Below the pieces are notes generated by a model. That model was not told where the DNA came from. It did not search any database and worked only from the letters and a program-made list of their open reading frames with translations. This document shows positions 8,851 to 17,817 of a stretch of DNA of 64,000 bases, piece after piece. The stretch's first letter is position 1; every line of letters begins with the position of its first letter. A program made the translations under genes and the position numbers. Origin of the DNA: Lysobacter capsici (GTDB taxonomy: Bacteria; Pseudomonadota; Gammaproteobacteria; Xanthomonadales; Xanthomonadaceae); NCBI RefSeq assembly GCF_014779555.2, contig NZ_CP094357.1, positions 2,480,001 through 2,544,000 on the forward strand. Reading direction: 5' to 3'.

Positions 8851-9852
8851 ATGTGGCAGTGGATCGCGATCTATGCGGCGCTGGGCGCGGCAGGGACCTG
8901 GCTGGCGCGCGTGTACGCATTGCGCAGCAACATGATCGACCAGCCCGGCGAACGCCGCAGCCACAGCGAGGCGACCCCGCGCGGCGGCGGCATCGCCATC
9001 GTCGCGGCGGTGCTGATCGCCGCGGTCGCGCTGGGCATTCGGTTTCCCTCGCACGCGCCGCTGGTGTGGGCGTTCGCGCTGGGCCTGCTGATGGTCGCGG
9101 CGATCGGCTGGGTCGACGATCACCGGCCGCTGTCGCCGTGGCTGCGGCTGGGCGTGCATGCGCTGGCCGCGGCGGTGTTCGGCTTCGCGATCTGGTCGGT
9201 GCTCGGCGACGTGTGGCTGGCGCTGGCCGCGTTCGTGCTCGCGGTCGGCCTGACCAACGTGTGGAATTTCATGGACGGGATCAACGGCCTGGCCGCCTCG
9301 CAGGCGGCGCTGGTCGGGTTCGCCCTGGTCGGCCTGGGCGGCGCGGTCTGGAACTGGCTGGCGCTGGCCTTGATGGCGGCCTGCCTGGGCTTTCTGCCGT
9401 TCAATTTCCCGCGCGCGCGGATCTTCATGGGCGATGTCGGCAGCGGCGCGATCGGCTACGCCGTGGCCGCCTTGACCGTGGTCAGCGCAGGGATGCTGGG
9501 GCTGCGTTCACAGGGTGGGCTGACCACCGGCCTGGTGATGGCGATGATCCCGCTGGCCGCATTCATGATCGATTCCTCGCTGACCTTGCTGCGGCGGGTG
9601 AGGCGCGGTGAGCGTTGGTGGACCCCGCACACTCAGCATGCTTATCAGGTCTGGGCGAGGCACATCGGGCACACACGCGTGACCCTTGCCTATGCGGTTT
9701 TCACACTGCTGGCCTTACTCTCCATACGGCTTGTGACCGAAGTCCGAATCGGTTTCATGCTGTGTATGGGGGCCGGATGGTATATATCCGGCGCTTTTTT
9801 TTGGTGGCTGATCCAGAAGACCGGGACTCGATCCGACGGTCGCGGCCGCTGA
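8851..9852 (+). CDS. Polyprenyl-phosphate sugar-1-phosphate transferase (MraY/WecA family, WbpL-like)
   Basis: A 333-residue integral membrane protein with about ten helices. It carries the family motifs: DQPGERRSH near residue 30, GWVDDHRPLSPW near 90 (aspartates for Mg2+), NVWNFMDGINGLAA near 135 and RIFMGDVGSG near 190. A conserved HAYQVW lies after the last cytosolic loop. Such enzymes transfer an N-acetylhexosamine-1-phosphate from a UDP-sugar to undecaprenyl phosphate to begin O-antigen or capsule repeat synthesis. The next gene encodes a UDP-sugar dehydratase, supporting an O-antigen initiating role as for WbpL. The exact sugar is not predictable. Confidence 0.88.
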   Translation: MWQWIAIYAALGAAGTWLARVYALRSNMIDQPGERRSHSEATPRGGGIAIVAAVLIAAVALGIRFPSHAPLVWAFALGLLMVAAIGWVDDHRPLSPWLRLGVHALAAAVFGFAIWSVLGDVWLALAAFVLAVGLTNVWNFMDGINGLAASQAALVGFALVGLGGAVWNWLALALMAACLGFLPFNFPRARIFMGDVGSGAIGYAVAALTVVSAGMLGLRSQGGLTTGLVMAMIPLAAFMIDSSLTLLRRVRRGERWWTPHTQHAYQVWARHIGHTRVTLAYAVFTLLALLSIRLVTEVRIGFMLCMGAGWYISGAFFWWLIQKTGTRSDGRGR

Positions 9853-9891
9853 CGCATACCCGACCGTTACCCGTTATCAGGCGAGGCAAGA

Positions 9892-11802
9892 ATGAGCTCA
9901 TGGCGTGATCGTCTCAAAAGCGGACTGCCCCGATTGGCGGTGGTCGCGCACGATCTCGCGATGGTCTGGCTGGTCTGGCAAGCGCTGCACAAGCTGCGTT
10001 TCGGCATCACCGCCACGCCGCCGCCGCTGCCGCTGTGGTCGACCGAAATCGCCCTGGTACTGCTCGCGCAAGGCCTGGTGTTCTGGCAGGTCGGCCTGTA
10101 TCGCGGCCTGTGGCGCTTCGCCGGCGTTCCCGATCTTTGGAATATCTTCAAGGCCTGCATGCTCGGCTTGTTCGCGATCGTGCTCGGCCTGTTCCTGTAC
10201 AACCGCGTCGAACAGGTCCCGCGCACGGTGCTGGTGCTGTATCCGCTGGTGCTGATGGGCATGCTCGGCGCGCCGCGCCTGCTGTATCGCGCCTGGAAGG
10301 ACAGCCGGATCGACAGCGCCAACGCGGTCTCGGTGCGCATCCTGATCCTCGGCGCCGGCCGCGCCGGCGAGGCGCTGGTCCGCGATCTGCGCCGCTTCGG
10401 CACCTATCACCCGGTCGGTTTCCTCGACGACGCCGCGCGTCTGCGCGGCAGCAAGGTGCAGGGCGTGCCGGTGCTGGGTCGGGTCGACGACGTGGCCGAG
10501 ATCGCCCGCGAGACCGCCGCCAAGCTGCTGGTGATCGCGATGCCGTCGGCCGACGCCAATGCGATGCAGCGCATCGTCATGGCCTGCGAGCGCACCGGCG
10601 TGCCGTTCCGGATGGTGCCGCGCCTGCAGGACGTGCTCGAAGGGCGTTCGCTGCCGGGCGAGTTGAAGGAAGTCGCGATCGAAGACTTGCTCGGCCGTAA
10701 ACCCGTCCTGCCGGATTGGAAAGCGATCCGTGGCTGGTTGGGCGCGCGGTCGGTCTTGGTCACCGGCGCCGGCGGCTCGATCGGTTCGGAGCTGTGCCGC
10801 CAGTGCGCGCGCCACGGCGCCGGCCGCATCGCCCTGATCGAAATCGACGAACTCGCCCTGGTCACCACCGAGACCGCGCTGCGCCGCGATTTCCCCGACG
10901 TCGAATTCATTCCGATCCTCGGCGACTGCGGCGACAAGGCGGTGATCGAATACGCGCTCAAGCTGGCCGAACCCGACGCGGCCTTCCACGCCGCCGCCTA
11001 CAAGCAGGTGCCGCTGCTGGAAGCGCAGTTGCGCGAGGCGGTGCGCAACAACGTGCTGGCCACCGAAACCGTCGCGCGCGCCTGCCGCGCCGCCGGCGTG
11101 GGCACCTTCGTGCTGATCTCCACCGACAAGGCGGTCGATCCGGTCAACGTGCTCGGCGCGACCAAGCGTCTGGCCGAGATGACCTGCACCTCGCTGGCCG
11201 ATCAGCGCAAGACCCGCTTCGTCACCGTGCGCTTCGGCAACGTGCTCGACTCGGCCGGCAGCGTGGTGCCGCTGTTCCGCGAACAGATCCGCAGCGGCGG
11301 GCCGGTCACGGTCACCGATCCGGAAGTCACCCGGTTCTTCATGACCATTCCCGAAGCCTGCCAGTTGATCCTGCAGGCCTCGGCGATCGGCACCCACGAG
11401 GCGATCTACACCCTCGACATGGGCGAGCCGGTGCCGATCCGCCTGCTCGCCGAGCAGATGATCCGTCTGGCCGGCAAGCAGCCGGGCCGCGACGTGGCGA
11501 TCGTCTACACCGGCCTGCGTCCGGGCGAGAAGCTGCACGAGACGCTGTTCCATGCCGACGAGCGCTATCGCCCGACCGTGCACCCCAAGATCCTGCAGGC
11601 CGAGCCGCGCGACGTCTCGACCAGCGCGCTGGAGCACTCGCTGCAGCAGTTGCGCGAAGCCTCGATCCGCTACGACCGCGACGCGCTCGCGGTGTTGCTG
11701 CGCATCGCGGTGCCGGAGTTCCATCCGGTGGGTGAACACCCTGATTACAAAGAGTCGGCTACGGTGGTGGCATTCCCCGCCCGTAACGCCAGGAAGATTT
11801 GA
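9892..11802 (+). CDS. UDP-N-acetylhexosamine C6-dehydratase (WbpM/CapD/FlaA1 family)
   Basis: A 636-residue membrane protein: four N-terminal transmembrane helices, a first Rossmann-like region (RILILGAGRAGEALV near 145) and the catalytic SDR domain from about 280 (VTGAGGSIGSELCRQ). WbpM-type enzymes convert UDP-GlcNAc to UDP-2-acetamido-2,6-dideoxy-4-keto-hexoses for O-antigen sugars. In the STDKAVDPVNVLGATK motif the position four residues before the catalytic Lys, Tyr in most SDRs and Met in WbpM, is Leu. The stop overlaps the galU start (TGATG). With the preceding transferase and galU it forms a surface-glycan operon. Confidence 0.9.
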   Translation: MSSWRDRLKSGLPRLAVVAHDLAMVWLVWQALHKLRFGITATPPPLPLWSTEIALVLLAQGLVFWQVGLYRGLWRFAGVPDLWNIFKACMLGLFAIVLGLFLYNRVEQVPRTVLVLYPLVLMGMLGAPRLLYRAWKDSRIDSANAVSVRILILGAGRAGEALVRDLRRFGTYHPVGFLDDAARLRGSKVQGVPVLGRVDDVAEIARETAAKLLVIAMPSADANAMQRIVMACERTGVPFRMVPRLQDVLEGRSLPGELKEVAIEDLLGRKPVLPDWKAIRGWLGARSVLVTGAGGSIGSELCRQCARHGAGRIALIEIDELALVTTETALRRDFPDVEFIPILGDCGDKAVIEYALKLAEPDAAFHAAAYKQVPLLEAQLREAVRNNVLATETVARACRAAGVGTFVLISTDKAVDPVNVLGATKRLAEMTCTSLADQRKTRFVTVRFGNVLDSAGSVVPLFREQIRSGGPVTVTDPEVTRFFMTIPEACQLILQASAIGTHEAIYTLDMGEPVPIRLLAEQMIRLAGKQPGRDVAIVYTGLRPGEKLHETLFHADERYRPTVHPKILQAEPRDVSTSALEHSLQQLREASIRYDRDALAVLLRIAVPEFHPVGEHPDYKESATVVAFPARNARKI

Positions 11803-12701
11803 TGCCTCCACGTATTCGCAAGGCCGTGTTCCCCGTCGCCGGCCTCGGCACCCGGTTTCTTCCCGCGACCAAGACCGTGCCCAAGGAAATGCTGCCGATC
11901 ATCGATCGGCCGCTGATCCAGTACGCGGTCGATGAAGCCATCGAAGCCGGCTGCGACACCCTGGTGTTCATCACCAACCGCTACAAGCACGCGGTCGCCG
12001 ACTACTTCGACAAGGCCTACGAGCTGGAACAAAAGCTCGAACGCTCCGGCAAGCTGGAACAGCTCGAACTGATCCGCAACGTGCTGCCGCCCGGCGTGCG
12101 CGCGGTGTTCGTGACCCAGGCCGAAGCGCTCGGCCTGGGCCATGCAGTGCTGTGCGCCAAGGACGTGATCGGCAACGAGCCGTTCGCGGTGCTGCTGCCC
12201 GACGACGTGATCTGGAACCGAGGCCCCGGCGCGCTCAAGCAGATGGCCGATGCGGCCGAGTCCACCGGCGCCAGCGTGATCGCCGTGCAGGACGTTCCGC
12301 GTTCGCAGACCGCGAGCTACGGCATCGTCGCGACCGACAGTTTCGACGCGCGCCAAGGCCGCATCCGCGCGATCGTCGAGAAGCCGGCACCCGAGGTGGC
12401 TCCGAGCAATCTGGCCGTGGTCGGCCGTTACGTGCTCAACCCGGGCATTTTCGAACTGCTGGAAAAGACCACGCCGGGCGCCGGCGGCGAGATCCAGCTG
12501 ACCGATGCGATCGCGACCTTGCTCGAACGCGAAACCGTCAACGCCTATCGGTTCCAGGGCACCCGCTTCGACTGCGGTACCCACCTGGGCCTGATCGAGG
12601 CGACCATCCGTTATGCGCTCGATCACGAAAAGCTCAGCGACGCGGCCCGCCAGTTGATGCAGAACGCGTTGAACGAACTGGGCGTGGAAGATCTGGCCTG
12701 A
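11802..12701 (+). CDS. galU: UTP-glucose-1-phosphate uridylyltransferase
   Basis: A 299-residue nucleotidyltransferase that makes UDP-glucose from UTP and glucose-1-phosphate. Motifs include VAGLGTRFLPATKTVPKEML at the N-terminus (Mg-UTP binding) and DDVIWNRGPGAL near residue 130. The ATG at 11802 overlaps the TGA of the dehydratase gene; an in-frame TTG one codon earlier is less likely. UDP-glucose feeds LPS core, exopolysaccharide and UDP-glucuronate synthesis, fitting the upstream polysaccharide genes. Confidence 0.96.
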   Translation: MPPRIRKAVFPVAGLGTRFLPATKTVPKEMLPIIDRPLIQYAVDEAIEAGCDTLVFITNRYKHAVADYFDKAYELEQKLERSGKLEQLELIRNVLPPGVRAVFVTQAEALGLGHAVLCAKDVIGNEPFAVLLPDDVIWNRGPGALKQMADAAESTGASVIAVQDVPRSQTASYGIVATDSFDARQGRIRAIVEKPAPEVAPSNLAVVGRYVLNPGIFELLEKTTPGAGGEIQLTDAIATLLERETVNAYRFQGTRFDCGTHLGLIEATIRYALDHEKLSDAARQLMQNALNELGVEDLA

Positions 12702-12769
12702 GGCCGCGGGCCACGCTGAGAATCGAGTGGCACTGGGCTATGTCGACCGGCCCGGCTGAGCCAGCCGGC

Positions 12770-13210
12770 TCAGCTCAACCATAGCCACACCGCCAACGCC
12801 GCCGCGACCAACACTCCGGCGGCGTTTTGCGCTAACCGGCCCATGCGTTCGCTGCGCCGCGACCAATCCAGCGCGGCGCGATCGCGCAACACATTGACGT
12901 CGCGATAGGTCTTCCAGTCGCGCGGCGGAAACCGGCCTTGCGCGCGCGCGGCCGCGCCCAGGCGACGCAGGCCGCGCCCCCATCCGAACAACGGCAATAC
13001 CGGCGCCAACAGCATGAGCACGATCGCCTGGGCCAGCCAGCGCCGCGCGTGTTCGGGCGGGCTGGCGACGACCTGATCGCGTACCGTCGTCAGCCACTCG
13101 TGCCAATGCCACAGGCCGATCGCGCAGATCAGCACGGTCGCGGCGAGCAGCCACAGGCTGCGTCTGCGGTAGGCTAGGTCGGCGCGGTGGATTTCGCGGC
13201 TCGGCTGCAT
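12770..13210 (-). CDS. Membrane protein of unknown function
   Basis: A 146-residue protein from the ATG at 13210 (MQPSREIHRADLAYRRRSLW), chosen because the longer form (start 13294) adds a proline- and arginine-rich stretch without family character. Three hydrophobic helices are visible: about 21-40, 60-80 and the C-terminal AGVLVAAALAVWLWL. A charged loop with PRDWKTYRDVN lies between the second and third. I recognise no family. It is convergent with galU and divergent from the oxidoreductase gene. Confidence 0.6.
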   Translation of the reverse strand: MQPSREIHRADLAYRRRSLWLLAATVLICAIGLWHWHEWLTTVRDQVVASPPEHARRWLAQAIVLMLLAPVLPLFGWGRGLRRLGAAARAQGRFPPRDWKTYRDVNVLRDRAALDWSRRSERMGRLAQNAAGVLVAAALAVWLWLS

Positions 13211-13311
13211 GGGTTCGCTGCGATCGTTCAAGGCAGGTGGTCGGCGTCGGCGCGGCGGGTCCGCGCAATGCGCGCGCTCGGCCGCCCTCATCAAACCGCC
13301 GCGCTTCGTCC

Positions 13312-14607
13312 ATGTCCATACCCGCCGAAAACTACTATCGCGCCAGCCTCGAACACCGCCCCGAATGGCCGGTGCTGGAGGGCCGGGCGCAAACCCGCGT
13401 GTGCGTGATCGGCGGCGGCTTCGCCGGCCTCAACACCGCGCTCGGTCTGGCCGAGCGCGGGCTGTCGGATGTGCTGCTGCTCGACGCGCGGCAGATCGGC
13501 TTCGGCGCGTCCGGGCGTAACGGCGGTTTCGTGTTCGGCGGTTTCTCGCGCGGCGAAGACGCGTTGCTGCGCGACCTGGGGCCGCAACGCGCGCGCGCCG
13601 TGTACGCGGGCACCACCGACGCGGTCGAGCTGATCCGCGGCCGCATCCATCGCCATGCCATCGAATGCGACGCGGTCGAGGCCGGCATCGTCTGGGCGAA
13701 CTGGTTCCGCGATCCGCGGGTGCTGCGCTCGCGCCAGCAATTGCTGGCCGAACACTTCGGGGTGAACTGGCAATGGTGGTCGCGCGAGCGCGTGCGCGAA
13801 CGGCTGCGCAGCGAGCGCTATCACGAGGCCTTGTTCGAACCGCAGGCCTTGCACTTTCATCCCTTGAAGTACGCGCACGGCCTGGCCGCGCTGGCCGCGC
13901 GCCTGGGCGTGCGCGTGCACGAGCGCAGCCCGGCGCTCGCGCTGGAGCGCGACGGCGCCGGCTGGCGGGTGCGCACCGAACACGGCGAGATTCATGCCGA
14001 GCAGGTGGTGCTGGCCTGCGGCGGCTACCTGGCGGGGCTGCGGCGCCGGGTCGACGCGGCGGTGATGCCGATCGCGACCTATGTGATGGTCACCGAGCCG
14101 CTCGGCGCGCGCTTGCACGAAGCGCTGCATACCAAAGCGGCGGTGTACGACACCCGTTTCGCCTTCGACTATTATCGGCCGCTGCCCGATACGCGCCTGC
14201 TGTGGGGCGGCCGCATCTCGGTGCGCGATCGCTCGCCGAGCGAGGTAAAACGCCTGTTGTATCGCGATCTGCTCAAGGTGTTTCCGCAACTGAGCGGCGC
14301 GCGCATCGATTACGCGTGGTCGGGGCTGATGAGTTATGCGCGCCACCAGATGCCGCAGATCGGCCAGGTCGAGCCCGGCCTGTGGCTGGCGCAGGCGTTC
14401 GGCGGACACGGCGTCGCGCCGACCACGTTCGCCGGCGAGCTGCTCGCCGCGGCGATCGCCGAGGGCGACGAGCGCTGGCGCGAGCTGTCCGATTACGGGC
14501 TGGTCTCGGCGATGAAGCCCGCCGGCCTGCTGGCGGCGCAGCTGAGCTACAGCTGGGCGCAATGGAAGGACGCGTGGAAAGACATGAGCGAAGGAATCAG
14601 ACGATGA
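13312..14607 (+). CDS. FAD-dependent oxidoreductase (DAO family; amine or glutamylputrescine oxidase-like)
   Basis: A 431-residue flavoprotein of the DadA/glycine oxidase family. The dinucleotide-binding motif CVIGGGFAGLNTALGLAERG lies near residues 27-46, and a second FAD contact, GASGRNGGFVFGG, follows. The N-terminal NYYRASLEHRPEWPVLEG and C-terminal GLWLAQAFGGHGVAPT segments resemble gamma-glutamylputrescine oxidoreductase-like members, which oxidise an amine with O2. The substrate is inferred only by subfamily. The start at 13312 is chosen because upstream codons are GC-rich noise. Its stop overlaps the next gene (ATGA). Confidence 0.8.
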   Translation: MSIPAENYYRASLEHRPEWPVLEGRAQTRVCVIGGGFAGLNTALGLAERGLSDVLLLDARQIGFGASGRNGGFVFGGFSRGEDALLRDLGPQRARAVYAGTTDAVELIRGRIHRHAIECDAVEAGIVWANWFRDPRVLRSRQQLLAEHFGVNWQWWSRERVRERLRSERYHEALFEPQALHFHPLKYAHGLAALAARLGVRVHERSPALALERDGAGWRVRTEHGEIHAEQVVLACGGYLAGLRRRVDAAVMPIATYVMVTEPLGARLHEALHTKAAVYDTRFAFDYYRPLPDTRLLWGGRISVRDRSPSEVKRLLYRDLLKVFPQLSGARIDYAWSGLMSYARHQMPQIGQVEPGLWLAQAFGGHGVAPTTFAGELLAAAIAEGDERWRELSDYGLVSAMKPAGLLAAQLSYSWAQWKDAWKDMSEGIRR

Positions 14608-14960
14608 GCCAGGCAACCCCCGAACCCACCGCGACGATCGAGTGGAGCGATTTCGAGAAGGTCGTGCTCTGCGCCGGCACCGTGACCCAGGTCGAGGAAT
14701 TTCCGCAGGCGCGCAAGCCGGCGTGGAAACTGTGGGTCGATTTCGGCCCGCACGGCATCCGCAAGACCAGTGCGCAGATCCGTCACCTGTACGCCGCTGA
14801 GGATCTGGTCGGACGCCAGATCGTCGGGGTGATCAATTTCCCGCCCAAGCAGATCGGGCCGTTCGTGTCGGAGTTTCTGCTGACCGGTTTTCCGACCGAC
14901 GAGGGCGTGGTCATCACCACGATCGAACGGCCGGTGGCGAACGGCACCCGGATGGCCTGA
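14604..14960 (+). CDS. CsaA-like tRNA-binding domain protein
   Basis: A 118-residue protein made of one EMAP-II/tRNA-binding OB fold, as in CsaA and the C-terminal region of MetRS: FEKVVLCAGTVTQVEEFPQARKP, then KTSAQI and NFPPKQIGPFVSEFLLTG. CsaA has been described as a dimeric tRNA-binding protein with chaperone-like activity. It overlaps the flavoprotein stop by 4 nt, so the two are translationally coupled, an association with no obvious metabolic logic. Confidence 0.85.
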   Translation: MSQATPEPTATIEWSDFEKVVLCAGTVTQVEEFPQARKPAWKLWVDFGPHGIRKTSAQIRHLYAAEDLVGRQIVGVINFPPKQIGPFVSEFLLTGFPTDEGVVITTIERPVANGTRMA

Positions 14961-15104
14961 GCCGCGAAGCGCCGATGTCGAACCCCGGCGGGCAGGGCGG
15001 GCAGATTAAGTAAATTTAATCCCGGCAACACACAGCGACGGTGTCCGGATTGCTAGCATCGCGCTGCGATCGACCTTGCGGTCGCGTTCCCGGGAGACTT
15101 CGCC

Positions 15105-15398
15105 ATGCGCCGTACGCTCGCCGTTTCGCTCGCCACCGTCCTGCTGTCCCTGAGCCTGGGCGCGATCGCCGCGCCGCAACCCGCGCCGGCCACTCAGCCC
15201 ACGCCGACGACCAAGTCGACTCCGGCGCCGGCACCGACCACCAAGCCCGCCGCCGCGGCCGCGACCAAGACCGCGCCCGCCAAGGCCGCCACCGAGCGCT
15301 GCCGCGACGACAAGGGCAAGTTCATCGCCTGCGCGAAGAAGGCCGAGGCCAAGCGTTGCCGCGATGCCAAGGGCAAGTTCACGGCCTGCCCGAAATAA
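15105..15398 (+). CDS. Small secreted repeat protein (RCRDxKGKFxxC motif)
   Basis: A 97-residue protein. Residues 1-23 form a signal peptide ending AIAA. Residues 24-62 are a low-complexity Pro/Ala/Thr/Lys linker. The C-terminal third holds two copies of a 13-residue motif, RCRDxKGKFxxCxK, near residues 64-78 and 83-97, separated by a short Ala/Glu/Lys stretch. Each copy has two cysteines nine residues apart. Probably periplasmic or secreted with a small disulfide-bonded, basic repeat; no function known. A ribosome-binding site CGGGAGA precedes the ATG. Confidence 0.75.
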   Translation: MRRTLAVSLATVLLSLSLGAIAAPQPAPATQPTPTTKSTPAPAPTTKPAAAAATKTAPAKAATERCRDDKGKFIACAKKAEAKRCRDAKGKFTACPK

Positions 15399-15544
15399 GG
15401 CTTGAAACCGGGTCCGTGCGGTTGCGCGCGGGCCCGGTCGTTCGCGCTTCACTAAAGCCGCGCCTGATGAGAGCGGCGCGTACGCATCCGCGCTGACCGC
15501 GGCGCAAGCGATGCCCGTTGCCTGCTTGGCCGATTCGGCCCGGC

Positions 15545-16279
15545 TCACAGCAGCCCCGGTATCAGCCACCAACTGCGTCGCTTGTATTGCGCCCACTGCG
15601 GATAGCGCGACATGCTCGCCTCCTTCATCGCCATGTTCACCGCGAACAGGCCCAGCCAGACCCAGGCCAGCACCACGACCGGCAGCCAATGCCAGACCAT
15701 CAGCGCGAAGCTGCCGTAGATCATGATCTCGCCCAGATAGTTCGGATGGCGCACGTAGCGGAACATGCCGTCGGTGATCAGGCCGCCACGCAAACGCAAG
15801 GTGAAGTATTTCTGCGCGTCGGCGGCGATCATGATCGCGCAGCCGAGCATGCACAGGCTGATGCACAGGCAGAACCAGACCGCGTCCGGCAGCGGATAGT
15901 CCGGTTGCGACGCGCCTGAAATCAGCAGCCAGCCGAACACCCAGTACCAGGCCAGCACGCTCGCGAACGCGTTGATCCCGCCGCCGATCGTCACCTTGAC
16001 CTGCCAGCTCGGATCGGGAAACGCCAGGTCCTTGATGATCCAGATCAGGCCGTAGCTGCCGTGCATCGCGAGGTAAATCCAGGCGGCCGTCGAAGTGTTG
16101 TGGTAGTAGCCGATCAACGCGCCGAGAAACACGAAGGTGCCGGCCTTCTGGAAATTGACCACCCAGGCGAGTTTCCACGGACGCGGACCGCCGAGGAAAT
16201 CCTGCGACAGGTAGGTGGTGAGCCGTCGCATCGCGACGGCCCAGCCCGGGGCGGCGTAAGGCAGAACTGATTCGCTCAT
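15545..16279 (-). CDS. Integral membrane protein, DUF1295/isoprenylcysteine methyltransferase-like
   Basis: A 244-residue membrane protein with about six helices. The C-terminal motif GLITDGMFRYVRHPNYLGEI is the hallmark of the steroid 5-alpha-reductase/ICMT/PEMT fold, in which RHPNYLGE contributes to cofactor binding. I use ATG 16279 (MSESVLPYAAP); an alternative ATG at 16318 adds 13 residues. Members modify lipids or small hydrophobic molecules; the substrate cannot be told. It is convergent with the exported repeat protein. Confidence 0.75.
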   Translation of the reverse strand: MSESVLPYAAPGWAVAMRRLTTYLSQDFLGGPRPWKLAWVVNFQKAGTFVFLGALIGYYHNTSTAAWIYLAMHGSYGLIWIIKDLAFPDPSWQVKVTIGGGINAFASVLAWYWVFGWLLISGASQPDYPLPDAVWFCLCISLCMLGCAIMIAADAQKYFTLRLRGGLITDGMFRYVRHPNYLGEIMIYGSFALMVWHWLPVVVLAWVWLGLFAVNMAMKEASMSRYPQWAQYKRRSWWLIPGLL

Positions 16280-16385
16280 GGCGCGGCTCCGGAACAGGCG
16301 CGGGTCGATGCGCGTCATCCCATCATGCCGGTCGCGCGCGGCACAGGGCGGATACGGCCAGATGCGAAGGAAAAATCGGACACAA

Positions 16386-16415
16386 AAAGAACCCCGGGTT
16401 TCCCCAGGGTTCTTT
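16386..16415 (-). terminator. Terminator downstream of the thiolase gene
   Basis: Inverted repeat AAAGAACCC...GGGTTCTTT with an inner GG/CC extension and one mismatch. On the minus strand it continues into TTTTTGTG. It lies 24 nt past the thiolase stop and ends the TetR-fadB-fadA unit. Confidence 0.8.
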
Positions 16416-16438
16416 GCTGGCGCTGACGCACGCTTGGC

Positions 16439-17644
<1,206 letters not shown>

Positions 17645-17660
17645 GGCTTTCTCCGAAAGC

Positions 17661-17817
17661 CGGGAATCGGGAATCGGGAGTCGGGAATCGTCGAGGCAAA
17701 GGCCCGGCGACATTCCGATTCGATTCGTGCTCCCGGTTTTTTCTATATGGGGGCAGGGCAGGGGAAACGGGAGAAGAAGTCGTGCTTCTGCGATTCCCGA
17801 TTCCCCATTCCCGATTC
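17661..17817. repeat. Facing GGGAATC / GATTCCC repeat pair between fadA and fadB
   Basis: Tandem heptamers close to CGGGAATC at 17661-17690, with their reverse complement (CGATTCCC repeats) at 17791-17817, about 100 bp apart. On transcription the arms could fold into one long hairpin inside the presumed fad mRNA. The same family recurs at 21107-21300, 26882-27235 and, as a single arm, at 54182-54230. Confidence 0.75.

Noticed and set aside
9898-11811. 637-codon minus-strand frame opposite the WbpM-type gene
   Set aside because: Antisense shadow; the plus-strand protein has complete catalytic and membrane features.
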